A program made the position numbers and the translations under genes. A stretch of 64,000 nt of DNA from an uncultured Bacteroidales bacterium (GTDB taxonomy: Bacteria > Bacteroidota > Bacteroidia > Bacteroidales > Salinivirgaceae), in assembly GCA_937981765.1 (NCBI GenBank), contig CALJOM010000013.1:17157-81156 (forward strand). The letters are read 5' to 3'. The notes under the pieces were generated by a model, which was not told where the DNA came from, did not search any database, and worked only from the letters and a program-made list of their open reading frames with translations. This document shows, piece by piece, positions 47,513-57,156 of this stretch (position 1 is the first letter of the stretch; each line of letters opens with the position of its first letter).

Positions 47513-48052
47513 TTAAAGCCGATTGTTAATCAACTGGAACATAAGTTCATCAATCCATCCCTTTGGCGTCCTCACCCATTGTTTTTTTCTTCCGCAAGGC
47601 ATAAATCCAAGCGATTCGAACAACCGAATACTGGCTTCATGCCCATCGGGGATTGAGCAATAAAGTTGTTTCATGTGAAGATAATCAAAACAATAGTTTA
47701 TCAACACCCTCAGTGCATCGGAAGCATACCCTTTGCGGCGGTTTTCCTCTCCGGCAACCAAAATTCCAACACCGGCACGCAGATGGAAAGGGTCAAAGTC
47801 GTATAAATCGACAGCTCCCAAAGTTTTTGCCGAATTTTCGTTGGTTTCAATCATTAGGCGTAATTGTCGAGCAATGTAAATATCTCTGGAGGCAGACTTT
47901 ATATATTCTGCTATTTCAGCTTTACTAAATGGCACCAAGGTGGAGCTAACAAGCCAGACCTCGGTATTGTTTTCCCAAGCGTAAAGCAGGTCAACATCCT
48001 CAGGCTCCAACGCCCTTAGTCGTACTTTTTCTCCGGATAAGGAAATATTCAT
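47513..48052 (-). CDS. GNAT family N-acetyltransferase (RimJ/RimL type)
   Basis: A 179-residue acetyltransferase. It begins with VRLRALEPEDVDLLYAWENN as RimJ/RimL-like enzymes do. The acetyl-CoA pyrophosphate loop is GEENRRKGYASDALRVLINY (Q/RxxGxA equivalent). C-terminal SIRLFESLGFMPCGRKKQW follows. The acceptor substrate cannot be read from the sequence. It lies 26 bp downstream of the propeller/SPOR-like gene in the same direction. Confidence 0.9.
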   Translation of the reverse strand: MNISLSGEKVRLRALEPEDVDLLYAWENNTEVWLVSSTLVPFSKAEIAEYIKSASRDIYIARQLRLMIETNENSAKTLGAVDLYDFDPFHLRAGVGILVAGEENRRKGYASDALRVLINYCFDYLHMKQLYCSIPDGHEASIRLFESLGFMPCGRKKQWVRTPKGWIDELMFQLINNRL

Positions 48053-48078
48053 AGTGGTTGGTTTTGAATTGTTTCAAA

Positions 48079-50136
48079 TTACTTTTCTCTATTGATATTT
48101 ACAATGGTTGCACTGAAGCCTTGTTTTTTCAAAACCGTGAGTGTCTCCGATGCAACTTTATTGTTTTCGGTTGGATAAATGTAGTGAAAAACTCCATTCT
48201 TATCAACAATTATGGCAATTTTTCCCGGCATCGGGAACACAGTTGGAGGCAATATTGTTGTGGATGAATATACTCTTACATAGATTTTATTGCTGTTTAT
48301 CAAAGAATTAGTTCCGTTTTTCAAGTCTATTATTGGCATAAAACTGTTTTGAAGCGGATCGTAAACCCCGATTTTTGCATCGCGATATCCCATTTTCTTA
48401 AGTTCGGGGAGGAAACTTTGTGCCAGTCCCAGATCAGAAAATGATCCCAAACAATATTCATCGCCACTATGGGTTTGGTTAATTCGTAAATTTCCTGCTT
48501 TATATATGGATGCGAATTGCATTAAGCGATAGGGGTCAATATCCTCAGCATTACCCACAATAATTGTGTATTCACTTCCTAAGGTGGCGAATTGGGCATC
48601 ATCCACCCCATCACCAACCACATAACGAGGGTAGGCCTCCGTTTTTAAATCTAACTGCAAAATAGAAAAAGGTGGTGATTTTACCATCAAATTTTTGGGA
48701 AAAATGGAGAGCAAAGGGTTACATTTTTTTTCAAAATGCCGTGGCAGAGTTTCGGTAATTGCCAAATCCATGTTTTGTGTATGCCCATTTACACAATTTT
48801 CAACAATAGTAAAAGTTCCCTGATAACCCGCATGCCCAAATACCTTTGAATGTATTTCTCTTTGCTGTAAGGGAGATAATTGGTTAACACAAACGGTAGT
48901 AAAGTCTGGGTTGATTCTCCTTTCGTTTATGGCAACATCGATCACGTAAAACGGATATTTGTAATTATTAGGCACACAGAGATAGGCTGCCATAGGAACC
49001 ATGTAGGCCGATGAAAAAAGGATTAAAACCGGCTCTGCCGGAGCCTGTGGGAAATAATAGGTTCCGTTGTCGCTCAAACACGTAGTTGAAATTATCCGTC
49101 CAATCGAATCAAAAAGTGAAATCTCTACCGGAAAATCGACTTTTTTGCGATCAATGCAAAGCATTCCTTTCAATGGAAAGTGACGCATTTTAGGTTGAAC
49201 GTCGATTGGTTCGAAAGGCACATTCCAGCGCATACGGTTAAAACCTATTTCTTTCCATTGATTTACAAACCCTTCTTCTAAATTGAAAATGGTTACCATT
49301 GCCATGACAGAATCAATTGGCTCGTAACGGCATACCTCTTCAGTATTACTGTTGAAGGGAATTAAAATGTTTGCCGGGGTTAAATTACCATTGGAAATAC
49401 GTGCCTCGTAGAGTTGAAATTGCCCGTTGGAAGAATGTCCGTTTGAGGCAAAAAGCAGCATTGAGTCGGAATGGGAAAATTTTGGAAAAATTTCATCCCG
49501 CACTGAGTTAATCATTTGGCCGGCATTTTTTACTAAAAGCACATGGTTGGTATTATCTGCTTTAACAGTAAAAAGGTCGTAACCGCCTAATGTTCCGGGC
49601 CTGGCAGTGGAAATTACAATCCAAGAACCATCGGAAGAAATAGTTCCTGAATGAATCGGAAAACCGCCGTTATAAAAATTCTCCACCTTTCTGGGTCGAG
49701 GTGTACGCCTACCAAAAACATCCAAAACAAACAATTCGCTTCGGAATAGCCTATCGGTAAGCAGAAGCCTGTTGCCTTCGGCGTTGGAACCAATCAGAAC
49801 CAACTCCGAAGTTCCATAGCCAAGAAAAAGAGCAGCTGAATCTGCTTTACCTTCCGGAGTTATCGTACAATAATTTGTTAAAAATTTATCGAACGGAAAC
49901 TGCGGCTCAATACCTTTAACTAAAAACCGAGTCTGGAAAATAACGGCATTTTTTTCGCGAAAAAAAATTGGGTAGGGAGATTCCAATATTTGCTTTGCCT
50001 TGATAAAATCCTCACTAATAAAAAGCCGAACTCTTTCGGAAAACGATTGGGCATAAACACGTTCGCATGACCAAAACAGGGCTAATAGGCAAATTAGACG
50101 AATCCCTCCCATCAAAAATCCATAATTCCGGTTCAT
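48079..50136 (-). CDS. Exported beta-propeller protein with SPOR-like region
   Basis: About 685 residues with a signal peptide (hydrophobic 11-24, then CERVYAQS; either a lipobox at Cys or a signal-peptidase site after AQ). Residues about 95-270 carry PD40/WD40-like repeats such as SGTISSDGSWIVISTARPGT and EIFPKFSHSDSMLLFASNGH. After a central beta region (carboxypeptidase-regulatory-like) the C-terminal part has GSFSDLGLAQSFLPELKKMG, like SPOR-type repeats, and a final IIVDKNGVFHYIYPTENN. The order resembles gliding/T9SS-related OmpA-like proteins but the OmpA domain is missing. Function unknown; envelope location is likely. Confidence 0.72.
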   Translation of the reverse strand: MNRNYGFLMGGIRLICLLALFWSCERVYAQSFSERVRLFISEDFIKAKQILESPYPIFFREKNAVIFQTRFLVKGIEPQFPFDKFLTNYCTITPEGKADSAALFLGYGTSELVLIGSNAEGNRLLLTDRLFRSELFVLDVFGRRTPRPRKVENFYNGGFPIHSGTISSDGSWIVISTARPGTLGGYDLFTVKADNTNHVLLVKNAGQMINSVRDEIFPKFSHSDSMLLFASNGHSSNGQFQLYEARISNGNLTPANILIPFNSNTEEVCRYEPIDSVMAMVTIFNLEEGFVNQWKEIGFNRMRWNVPFEPIDVQPKMRHFPLKGMLCIDRKKVDFPVEISLFDSIGRIISTTCLSDNGTYYFPQAPAEPVLILFSSAYMVPMAAYLCVPNNYKYPFYVIDVAINERRINPDFTTVCVNQLSPLQQREIHSKVFGHAGYQGTFTIVENCVNGHTQNMDLAITETLPRHFEKKCNPLLSIFPKNLMVKSPPFSILQLDLKTEAYPRYVVGDGVDDAQFATLGSEYTIIVGNAEDIDPYRLMQFASIYKAGNLRINQTHSGDEYCLGSFSDLGLAQSFLPELKKMGYRDAKIGVYDPLQNSFMPIIDLKNGTNSLINSNKIYVRVYSSTTILPPTVFPMPGKIAIIVDKNGVFHYIYPTENNKVASETLTVLKKQGFSATIVNINREK

Positions 50137-50173
50137 GAAACGGTTTGAATTATTGAGCTAAACAGTCTGATAG

Positions 50174-50181
50174 CAAAGGTA
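50174..50181 (-). promoter_or_regulatory. -7 box of the propeller-protein gene
   Basis: The minus strand reads TACCTTTG, 37 bp before the ATG at 50136. No -33 element was visible at 19-21 bp. Confidence 0.5.
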
Positions 50182-50323
50182 ACGATTTTTAGCAAGTTTA
50201 AGGAAGATAACCGAAAAACCCTGCCTACTTCCATTAAATTCCGGGATATGGAACAACAGGAATTAACCATTTTCTAAAACACCCACAGAATTCTAAAAAC
50301 TACTGAAACCCCTTATGCTATTG

Positions 50324-50354
50324 TTGTCAATTGCGGCATTCTATGTTATCTTTG
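50324..50354 (+). promoter_or_regulatory. Promoter of the M23 peptidase-anmK operon
   Basis: TTG (50324-50326), 20 bp, then TATCTTTG (50347-50354). The transcript would begin near 50361, so the usable peptidase starts are the ATGs at 50376 and 50379. Confidence 0.7.
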
Positions 50355-50375
50355 CTGCACCAAAGAAGATATGCT

Positions 50376-52100
50376 ATGATGTTTCGCTGGCTTGCGTTGT
50401 TCCCTTTTGTAACCTTACTGATTTACGATGATTTTGATGCCCCACCCCAATTCAGTAACCCCCTACGTTACGAACAAGTTTTGTCGGCCACGTTTGGAGA
50501 ACCTCGCACCGCAACGTTTCACAGTGGAATCGACATCAAAGTTCGCGGGCGCATAGGCGACTCGGTTTTTTCCATTGCAGATGGGTTTGTCAGTCGTATT
50601 TTTGTTTCACCGTTTGGATTCGGGAAAGCCCTATATATTGACCATCCTACCGGTTATACCTCGGTTTATGCCCATCTGGACAAGTTTTCCAAGGAAGTAG
50701 CTGACTATGTGCGTGATTATCAATATGCGAACAAAACCTTTGCGGTAGATATTCAGGTTCCTGCCAACCGTTTCCCCGTACGTAAAAGCGAATGCATTGG
50801 CTTTGCAGGCAACAGCGGAACCAGCTTTGGGCCACACTTGCATTTTGAAATCCGCCGCACTGCCAACCAGGTGCCTATCGATCCGCTTATTTTCGGATTT
50901 GATATTGCCGATAACATTCCTCCCGACATTAAAAACATAGTTATTTATCCGCAAGCCCAGCTAAAATATTTCAACGGAAATCACCGTAAACAATATCCTG
51001 TAATGCAAAACGGTAACAAAAACAGGCTCATACAGGGCGACACCATTTTAACCTCTGGAACAATCGGAATTGGGGTTCACGTAACCGACCGGGTAACGGG
51101 AAGTTCGCATATTTGCGGTATAACCCGGCTCACAATGTCGGTAAATTCTACCGTGGTTTACGATTTTGTGATGGACAAACTTCCGTTTTCTGATGTCAGG
51201 TATGTGCTTAGCCACACCGATTATCTGTTGCAACTTAAAAACAAACAAACTATTCACAAATGCTTTGTGGAACCCGGCAACCAACTGAAAAACTATCGCC
51301 AGCTTGTTAACCGAGGATTAATAAATCTAGTCGCCGGAGAAATTTATCGTATCGACATCACTGCCGCCGACAGTCGGGCAAACCAGTCGAAACTTACCTT
51401 CTACATACGGGGCACAAAATCTGATTCCATTCCCATTACCGTTCCCGAATACAAAGCCCGTTGGATACCCAATCAACCCAACTATTACAGCGACTCCATT
51501 CTGTCAATTACCGCTCCGGCCGACGCACTCTACGACACGCTTTATTTCAACTACACCATTAAAAACAACGGCAACTCCAAATTTGTAAGTCGGATTTATT
51601 CGTTCGGAAACAAAAACACACCTCTACATCGACCTTTGGAAATATGTTTTAAAGCCGAAACCATAAAGCCGGAATGGCATTCTAAATTAGTTCTGATAAA
51701 TGCCGCCGACAAAAACCTTTCTGTACACGATGCCAATCCACGGGTTCAAAACAAACAGATTATTGCAACCACACGCAATTTTGGCGATATGGCCTTTATG
51801 GTAGATACTACACCTCCGCAGATTTTACCGCTTAACGTTGCCAACGGCGCCAGCATTGCAAGAAAAAAATCGATTCGCATTAAAATTGTCGATAATCTGA
51901 GCGGAATCAATACCTACAGTGGGCAAATCAACAAAAAGTGGGTGCTTTTTGAGTACGACGCCAAAAACAACCTCCTGGAATATTTTATTGACGAACATTT
52001 GCCGGAAGAACCACGCTATGAACTGGAAATTGTGGTTACGGATAAAGCCGGAAATCGTGCCACCCGAAAAATCAACCTAACTGCACCTCAAAATCCATGA
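50376..52100 (+). CDS. M23 family metallopeptidase (LytM-like)
   Basis: About 574 residues, taking the ATG at 50376 because the in-frame ATG at 50331 lies inside the promoter. A short hydrophobic N-terminus (FRWLALFPFVTLLIY) exports it. The LytM domain is at the N-terminal end rather than the C-terminal end: ATFHSGIDIKVRGRIG supplies H and D of HxxxD, TSVYAHLDKFSKEV follows, and SFGPHLHFEIRRT gives HxH. The remaining ~370 residues are beta-rich repeats (IRIKIVDNLSGINTYSGQIN) resembling Ig-like domains. It likely cuts peptidoglycan cross-links. It overlaps anmK by 4 bp (ATGA), which pairs wall hydrolysis with amino-sugar recycling. Confidence 0.9.
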   Translation: MMFRWLALFPFVTLLIYDDFDAPPQFSNPLRYEQVLSATFGEPRTATFHSGIDIKVRGRIGDSVFSIADGFVSRIFVSPFGFGKALYIDHPTGYTSVYAHLDKFSKEVADYVRDYQYANKTFAVDIQVPANRFPVRKSECIGFAGNSGTSFGPHLHFEIRRTANQVPIDPLIFGFDIADNIPPDIKNIVIYPQAQLKYFNGNHRKQYPVMQNGNKNRLIQGDTILTSGTIGIGVHVTDRVTGSSHICGITRLTMSVNSTVVYDFVMDKLPFSDVRYVLSHTDYLLQLKNKQTIHKCFVEPGNQLKNYRQLVNRGLINLVAGEIYRIDITAADSRANQSKLTFYIRGTKSDSIPITVPEYKARWIPNQPNYYSDSILSITAPADALYDTLYFNYTIKNNGNSKFVSRIYSFGNKNTPLHRPLEICFKAETIKPEWHSKLVLINAADKNLSVHDANPRVQNKQIIATTRNFGDMAFMVDTTPPQILPLNVANGASIARKKSIRIKIVDNLSGINTYSGQINKKWVLFEYDAKNNLLEYFIDEHLPEEPRYELEIVVTDKAGNRATRKINLTAPQNP

Positions 52101-53173
52101 AAAATTCTTTGGAACCAACGCTTTGCATTGGAATAATGTCGGGAACATCGCTCGATGGGGTGGATATCGCCCTTTGCTCATTTTCGGGAGAATTCTCGGC
52201 CCCGGAATACAACATCGAAAAAGCCGAAACCATTCCTTACCCCAAAATGTGGAAAGAACGGTTATCTCAGGCACACACCCTAACGGCCTACAATTTCTGC
52301 AAACTGGATAACGAATATGGTGAGTTTTTAGGCAACTGTTTAACCCAATTTTTACTAAATAATTCCATTCCCAAAGAGAAAATATCGTTTATTGCTTCCC
52401 ACGGCCACACAATTTTTCACCACCCTTCAGAAAAAATAACCGTTCAGATCGGAAACGGCACATCCATCTACGCTCAAACCGGAATCACGGTAGTTTTCGA
52501 TTTCCGCCGACTCGATGTTGCTCGTGGCGGGCAAGGCGCACCTTTGGTTCCGATAGGCGATAAACTGCTGTTCAATCGATATACCTACCGCCTGAACCTT
52601 GGAGGTTTTGCCAATATCTCCTACAACGAAAATCAAAAAATTGTGGCTTTCGACATTGTGCCGCTGAATTTTGTATTGAACCATCTGGCACAACATTGCG
52701 GTTATAGTTTTGATAAAGACGGAGAAATTGCCCAATCCGGAAACGTTATCCCAGAAGTGTTGGAGAAGCTAAACTCCCTACCCTTTTACCAAACACCTCC
52801 CCCAAAATCGCTCGGACGAGAATGGGTAGAAAAACATATTTTCCCCTATCTCGAAACCAATCTATATTCCATCCCCGACCTAATGCGCACCTGGGTTGAA
52901 CATGCCGCAAAACAGATTTCCAACATAGCCAACCAGCCTAATTCCACTATGCTTGCTACGGGAGGTGGAGCTCACAATAAATTCTTCATCCACCAACTTC
53001 AACAAAAAACTCAAACTCAGATTATCATTCCGAATCCATTGCTTATAGACTTTAAAGAAGCCCTGATTTTCGCCTTCCTTGGGTGGTTAAAAACAAACCA
53101 AAAATTGAACACTTTAAAAGAATACACCGGAGCAAAAACCGATTCCATCAGTGGAATAATCATTTCCGAATAA
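52097..53173 (+). CDS. anmK: Anhydro-N-acetylmuramic acid kinase
   Basis: Phosphorylates 1,6-anhydro-MurNAc to MurNAc-6-phosphate in peptidoglycan recycling, 358 residues. GIMSGTSLDGVDIALCSF at the start is the ATP-binding signature of the family. Further motifs: DFRRLDVARGGQGAPLVP and the C-terminal ATGGGAHNKFFIHQL. Length is typical. Start overlaps the stop of the M23 peptidase gene, so translation is coupled. Confidence 0.95.
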   Translation: MKNSLEPTLCIGIMSGTSLDGVDIALCSFSGEFSAPEYNIEKAETIPYPKMWKERLSQAHTLTAYNFCKLDNEYGEFLGNCLTQFLLNNSIPKEKISFIASHGHTIFHHPSEKITVQIGNGTSIYAQTGITVVFDFRRLDVARGGQGAPLVPIGDKLLFNRYTYRLNLGGFANISYNENQKIVAFDIVPLNFVLNHLAQHCGYSFDKDGEIAQSGNVIPEVLEKLNSLPFYQTPPPKSLGREWVEKHIFPYLETNLYSIPDLMRTWVEHAAKQISNIANQPNSTMLATGGGAHNKFFIHQLQQKTQTQIIIPNPLLIDFKEALIFAFLGWLKTNQKLNTLKEYTGAKTDSISGIIISE

Positions 53174-53214
53174 AAAAATCCACTACACTATAACCAACCT
53201 ATTTACCGAATTAA

Positions 53215-53222
53215 TATTTTTG
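53215..53222 (+). promoter_or_regulatory. -7 box of the adenylate cyclase gene
   Basis: TATTTTTG matches TAnnTTTG, 33 bp before the ATG at 53256. No clear -33 element. Confidence 0.45.
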
Positions 53223-53255
53223 GATTAGTGGAACAAAAACTTAGGCTGTGATAAG

Positions 53256-54695
53256 ATGGGTATTTACACAATAAGCTTCATAGGAGAAGAAATCGACTCT
53301 TTTCAACAAAAACTTGAACGGCAAAACATCGCCCTTGGCCAACATTTACACTGGCAACCCTACACCCCCGACCAAAATTACGACTGCCTTGTTCTATGCA
53401 ACGAGACCTCCTTTCAGGAGTTAGAGAATCTCTCAAGACAAACAAAAAAAATCCTTTGGATAAAAGGGTATGAAAATTTTTCCCACACAATCCCCGAAAA
53501 TGTAGAAATTTTCCCTCACAATACCCCACTACAATTACTAGGGCAAAAACTTATCCGAACCATTAACGAATTTAACGACAACTATTACCTGGCCGTTAAA
53601 ACAACCACCAACGCCATAATGATTTACGACGCTCAAGGTAAACCACTCTGGGCCAATACAGGATTCGCCACACTTTTCGGAATAACATTCGAAGAGTTTT
53701 GCCAGCGATACAAAACCTTTCACGAAGCTTCAGTATTAGAAAACCCGGAACAGGTTGTAGAACAACTTAGGCAAAATCAGATAGTACAATACCAAAGCTG
53801 GTTTATCAATCCCGACAACCGCAAAATTTGGCTACAAACCTCCATAACACCCGTATGCAACAGCTTTGGAGCACTAGAGCGTTTTGTGGTAGTTGAAACC
53901 GATATTACCGCCCTCAAAGAAACCGAAGAAAAACTAGCAAAAAAGACTATCGACCTGGAAAATCAAAAAATTCTCTTCGAAGAAGAACGCCAACGTTCCG
54001 ACGATTTGTTGCATAACATTCTCCCCAAAGAGGTTGCACTCAAGCTCAAAAAAGGGAAAGTAAAGCCAAAACTCTATAAATCGGTATCTATAATGTTTAT
54101 CGATTTTAAGGGATTCTCAAAACTTTGCCGAATCTACGATTCGCTCGAAATTGTAGAACAACTCGACTATCTTATAGCCTCCTTCGACGATATCATTGGA
54201 AAACATTTCCTGGAAAAAATCAAAACCATTGGCGATGCCTATATGTGTGTAGGCGGGCTACCCATGAAAAACAACAGCCATCAAGTGAACATCATTTTAG
54301 CAGCACTCGAAATACAACAATTTTTGTGGGAATTTAACAAACCACGAATACTGAACAATCAACACACTTGGGACTGCCGTATTGGCATTCACACCGGAGA
54401 AGTAATTGCCGGAGTAGTAGGAAAGAAAAAATTTGCCTACGATATTTGGGGCGATGCCGTTAACATTGCCGCACGAATGGAGCAGTCGGGAGTTATCAAC
54501 GCTATCAATATCAGCGCCACCACCTACGAGTTGGTGAAAGACTACTTCGATTGCATCCCCCGCGGAAAAATTGAGGCCAAAAACATAGGACAAATCGAAA
54601 TGTATTTCGTAACCGGCCTGAAACCCGAATACTCTACAGACTCAACCCAAGCTTTCCCCAACGAAAAGTTTCTCGATATCCTACGAAAAATGTAA
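53256..54695 (+). CDS. PAS-domain class III adenylate cyclase
   Basis: About 479 residues, no membrane segment. Residues 1-105 are an unassigned alpha/beta region that could be a degenerate receiver. A PAS domain follows (about 110-220; YLAVKTTTNAIMIYDAQGKP), then a helix linker with the typical LLHNILPKEVALKLKKGK before the cyclase domain. Catalytic residues are intact: metal Asp in VSIMFIDFKGFSKL, Lys and second metal Asp in KTIGDAYMCVGG, the purine-binding Asp in FAYDIWGDAVNIAARME, and the Asn/Arg pair there. Lys and Asp at these two positions predict ATP, hence cAMP, rather than GTP. No cAMP receptor gene is in the window. Confidence 0.92.
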   Translation: MGIYTISFIGEEIDSFQQKLERQNIALGQHLHWQPYTPDQNYDCLVLCNETSFQELENLSRQTKKILWIKGYENFSHTIPENVEIFPHNTPLQLLGQKLIRTINEFNDNYYLAVKTTTNAIMIYDAQGKPLWANTGFATLFGITFEEFCQRYKTFHEASVLENPEQVVEQLRQNQIVQYQSWFINPDNRKIWLQTSITPVCNSFGALERFVVVETDITALKETEEKLAKKTIDLENQKILFEEERQRSDDLLHNILPKEVALKLKKGKVKPKLYKSVSIMFIDFKGFSKLCRIYDSLEIVEQLDYLIASFDDIIGKHFLEKIKTIGDAYMCVGGLPMKNNSHQVNIILAALEIQQFLWEFNKPRILNNQHTWDCRIGIHTGEVIAGVVGKKKFAYDIWGDAVNIAARMEQSGVINAINISATTYELVKDYFDCIPRGKIEAKNIGQIEMYFVTGLKPEYSTDSTQAFPNEKFLDILRKM

Positions 54696-54718
54696 TAATC
54701 TGCCCCAATACCTGGTTT

Positions 54719-56011
54719 ATGAAAACAAAGCTACTCTGCCCACTCGCTCTCTCAGCACTCTTTATCTTATTACCCAACGTTGGGTTTTCACAGTTTTCCG
54801 TTGAATCTCAACTACGTAATCGCCTCGAACTACGCAATGGCTATCAGAAACTGGCCGCCCAAAACGATACAGCAGCTTTTTTTATTTCGCAGCGCACCCG
54901 TTTAGGCGTTATATACAACACCAGCACGCTAAAAATAAAAATCGTTCCCCAGGATGTCCGAGTATGGGGAAGCGAACAATTGGCCACCACAGCCGGAGTA
55001 AATGGGAATCCGGCCAGTTTTGACCTTTACGAAGGTGTTGGAGAAGTACGAATTGGAGAGGAACATTGGCTTGCCATAGGGCGGCAAGAACTAATTTACG
55101 ACAATCAAATTCTACTTGGCAACGCAAACTGGAATCAAAAAGGAATAGCCTCCGACGCTGTGGTATTAAAGTTCAGATTCAACTCCCTGGATATACATGC
55201 AGCCACCAGTTGGAACACTCTCTACGAACGAAACTCCAACAATTATTTCCCGAACGACCGCTTTAAAACCCTTACTTTGCTCTGGGCAAAACAAAAATTT
55301 TCCGACACCTTGACGCTTTCCCTAATGCATATAACCGTCGGCCAAACAGAAAACAACCACTCAAACAAAACTCATCTGCGACACACCACCGGTTTTTTCA
55401 CTTCGCTCAATCTTGGCAACTTCTCTCTCCTTGGCAATGCCTATTACCAATATGGAAAAAACCAACAGGCAACCACTGTTAATGCCTTTTTGGGTCATGT
55501 TTTAGCAACATACAACATCAATCCGTTTAAGATTGGAATCGGTAATACCTACCTCTCTGGAGATAAAAATCTTAACGACAACAGCGACAATGTTTTTAAT
55601 CCAATTTATATGGCTCGTCATCAATATTTTGGATTCATGGATTATTTCCGAACCTTTGACACACACACCAATCGTGGTGGAATATTAGATTTGTACGCTT
55701 TAGCCGAATGGAAACCCACCAAAAGCCTTTCTGTACAAAACATTGGGCATATCTTTAACTTAGCGCAAACCAACCACACCACACCAAATTCAAAATACTT
55801 GGGCTATGAAAACGATTTTATAATCAACTACAAGTTTTCCGACTGGGGACGCGCCGAATTAGGCTATTTGATGATGCTCCCCACAAATGCTCTCAAACAA
55901 TTGCAAAATGTTCCCGAAAACAAATTCGCCCAATTTGCCTATTTTCAACTAACCCTTACCCCAACTCTTTTCACACAGAAGCAGACTGAAAGCCTATCCC
56001 AAAATCCTTAG
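54719..56011 (+). CDS. Outer-membrane beta-barrel protein (alginate-export-like)
   Basis: About 430 residues. A signal peptide (LALSALFILLPNVGFSQ) is followed by alternating amphipathic beta strands such as QFSVESQLRNRLELRNGYQ, FFISQRTRLGVIYNT, and a glycine-rich IGRQELIYDNQILLG. The pattern and the QRTRLGV and GRQEL segments match the alginate-export (AlgE-like) porin family. It is probably a 16-18 strand channel in the outer membrane. It starts 23 bp after the cyclase gene in the same direction; a functional link is not evident. Substrate unknown. Confidence 0.8.
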   Translation: MKTKLLCPLALSALFILLPNVGFSQFSVESQLRNRLELRNGYQKLAAQNDTAAFFISQRTRLGVIYNTSTLKIKIVPQDVRVWGSEQLATTAGVNGNPASFDLYEGVGEVRIGEEHWLAIGRQELIYDNQILLGNANWNQKGIASDAVVLKFRFNSLDIHAATSWNTLYERNSNNYFPNDRFKTLTLLWAKQKFSDTLTLSLMHITVGQTENNHSNKTHLRHTTGFFTSLNLGNFSLLGNAYYQYGKNQQATTVNAFLGHVLATYNINPFKIGIGNTYLSGDKNLNDNSDNVFNPIYMARHQYFGFMDYFRTFDTHTNRGGILDLYALAEWKPTKSLSVQNIGHIFNLAQTNHTTPNSKYLGYENDFIINYKFSDWGRAELGYLMMLPTNALKQLQNVPENKFAQFAYFQLTLTPTLFTQKQTESLSQNP

Positions 56012-56130
56012 CACGATTTAAACAAATAAACACTAAAAAACACCACCACAAACAAATCAAAATCACAAAACACCACCAGTTAAGTCAGGGTAAAAATTAA
56101 GTCAAAACAAAAAAGCAACAAAAACTTTGT
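56012..56130 (+). other. A/C-rich intergenic stretch, almost no G
   Basis: About 75 bases from 56015 contain almost only A, C and some T, with two imperfect copies of AAACACCACCA. No ORF or stem was seen. It could be the untranslated 3' part of the barrel mRNA or a leader of the following gene. Confidence 0.4.
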
Positions 56131-56138
56131 TATCTTTG
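56131..56138 (+). promoter_or_regulatory. -7 box of the 301-residue lipoprotein gene
   Basis: TATCTTTG matches TAnnTTTG, 40 bp before the ATG at 56179. No good -33 element. Confidence 0.5.
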
Positions 56139-56178
56139 CAAAGATTCTTTAACCTTAGTTACAATAAACCTAATAGGT

Positions 56179-57084
56179 ATGAAAAAAACTTCAATAACAA
56201 AAATTTTCTACGGTATTTTGACTCTTGGAATTCTTTTAGGTTGTTCCGGAAAAACCACTTCCCACCCTGATAGCGAAAACGATATTGCAAACTCCGACAC
56301 AACTGCATATCGCACCGAAGCTATTCGGCAGATTTTCTACAATGTACCTTCTCCACTAGAAATGGCCAATCTAATTGAAAAATCTAAAGCTGTTTTTAAT
56401 CCCCAACTGCTGAGCCAACACGGAAGAGAGAAAGAATTCCTTACGCAAGATTTTCAGGCATTAAATCTTGGGGTTTACGGGGCCGATATGAGCTATTGTC
56501 GCGTTTTCGACCAAATTCAGGAATCGATTAAATATCTAAGTTCCATAAGAAACCTAACCATTGCCCTCCAAATTCCAGACAACCAAAGTTCAATTGCCGT
56601 AGAAAGGCTTGAAAAAAACCTAACCAATAGAGACTCCCTGATAAACGTATCTATTGATCTTTTCAGCGAAGCCGATGCCTATCTTAAGGAAAACAACCGC
56701 GAAGGAACGGCCGTACTTATCCTGATCGGAAGCTGGATTGAAGGGATGTACCTTTCTACTCAACTGATTACCGATATCAAACGACAAGAAGCACTGCTTG
56801 AAAAAATCGCCTCACAAAAAATTTCCAATCAACATCTTATTGCTCTCCTTGAACCATTCCATCTTGAAACCCCTATTCGTAGAGAACTATATCAACGATT
56901 AAACAAACTAAAGGAAATATTCTCGAACGTTAAAGAAACATCAACGCAAACCAAGACTATGAATAACCCGCAAGAAGGTAAAACCGTGCTTCACTCGGGC
57001 AACCTCCATGAAATTGACCAAGAGACTTTTATTAAACTACAAAAAGAGCTCGAGATTATCCGAACCTTTATCATAAAACGTTAA
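56179..57084 (+). CDS. Lipoprotein of unknown function
   Basis: A 301-residue protein not recognised. The signal peptide ends ILLGCSGKTT, with the lipobox Cys at about 22, so a lipoprotein is predicted. The mature part is mainly helical, with LSSIRNLTIALQIPDNQSSI and RLNKLKEIFSNVKETS, and it has no repeated Cys or catalytic motif. GVYGADMSYCRVFDQIQES is a notable polar segment, as often conserved in Bacteroidota exported helical proteins. It has its own promoter and a 72-bp gap to the next gene. Confidence 0.75.
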   Translation: MKKTSITKIFYGILTLGILLGCSGKTTSHPDSENDIANSDTTAYRTEAIRQIFYNVPSPLEMANLIEKSKAVFNPQLLSQHGREKEFLTQDFQALNLGVYGADMSYCRVFDQIQESIKYLSSIRNLTIALQIPDNQSSIAVERLEKNLTNRDSLINVSIDLFSEADAYLKENNREGTAVLILIGSWIEGMYLSTQLITDIKRQEALLEKIASQKISNQHLIALLEPFHLETPIRRELYQRLNKLKEIFSNVKETSTQTKTMNNPQEGKTVLHSGNLHEIDQETFIKLQKELEIIRTFIIKR

Positions 57085-57156
57085 ATAGATTTGGAAAGTT
57101 GCTAGATAAATTTTAATATTGTAGGGATATTTGTCAGACTCAAAATAAACGAATAT

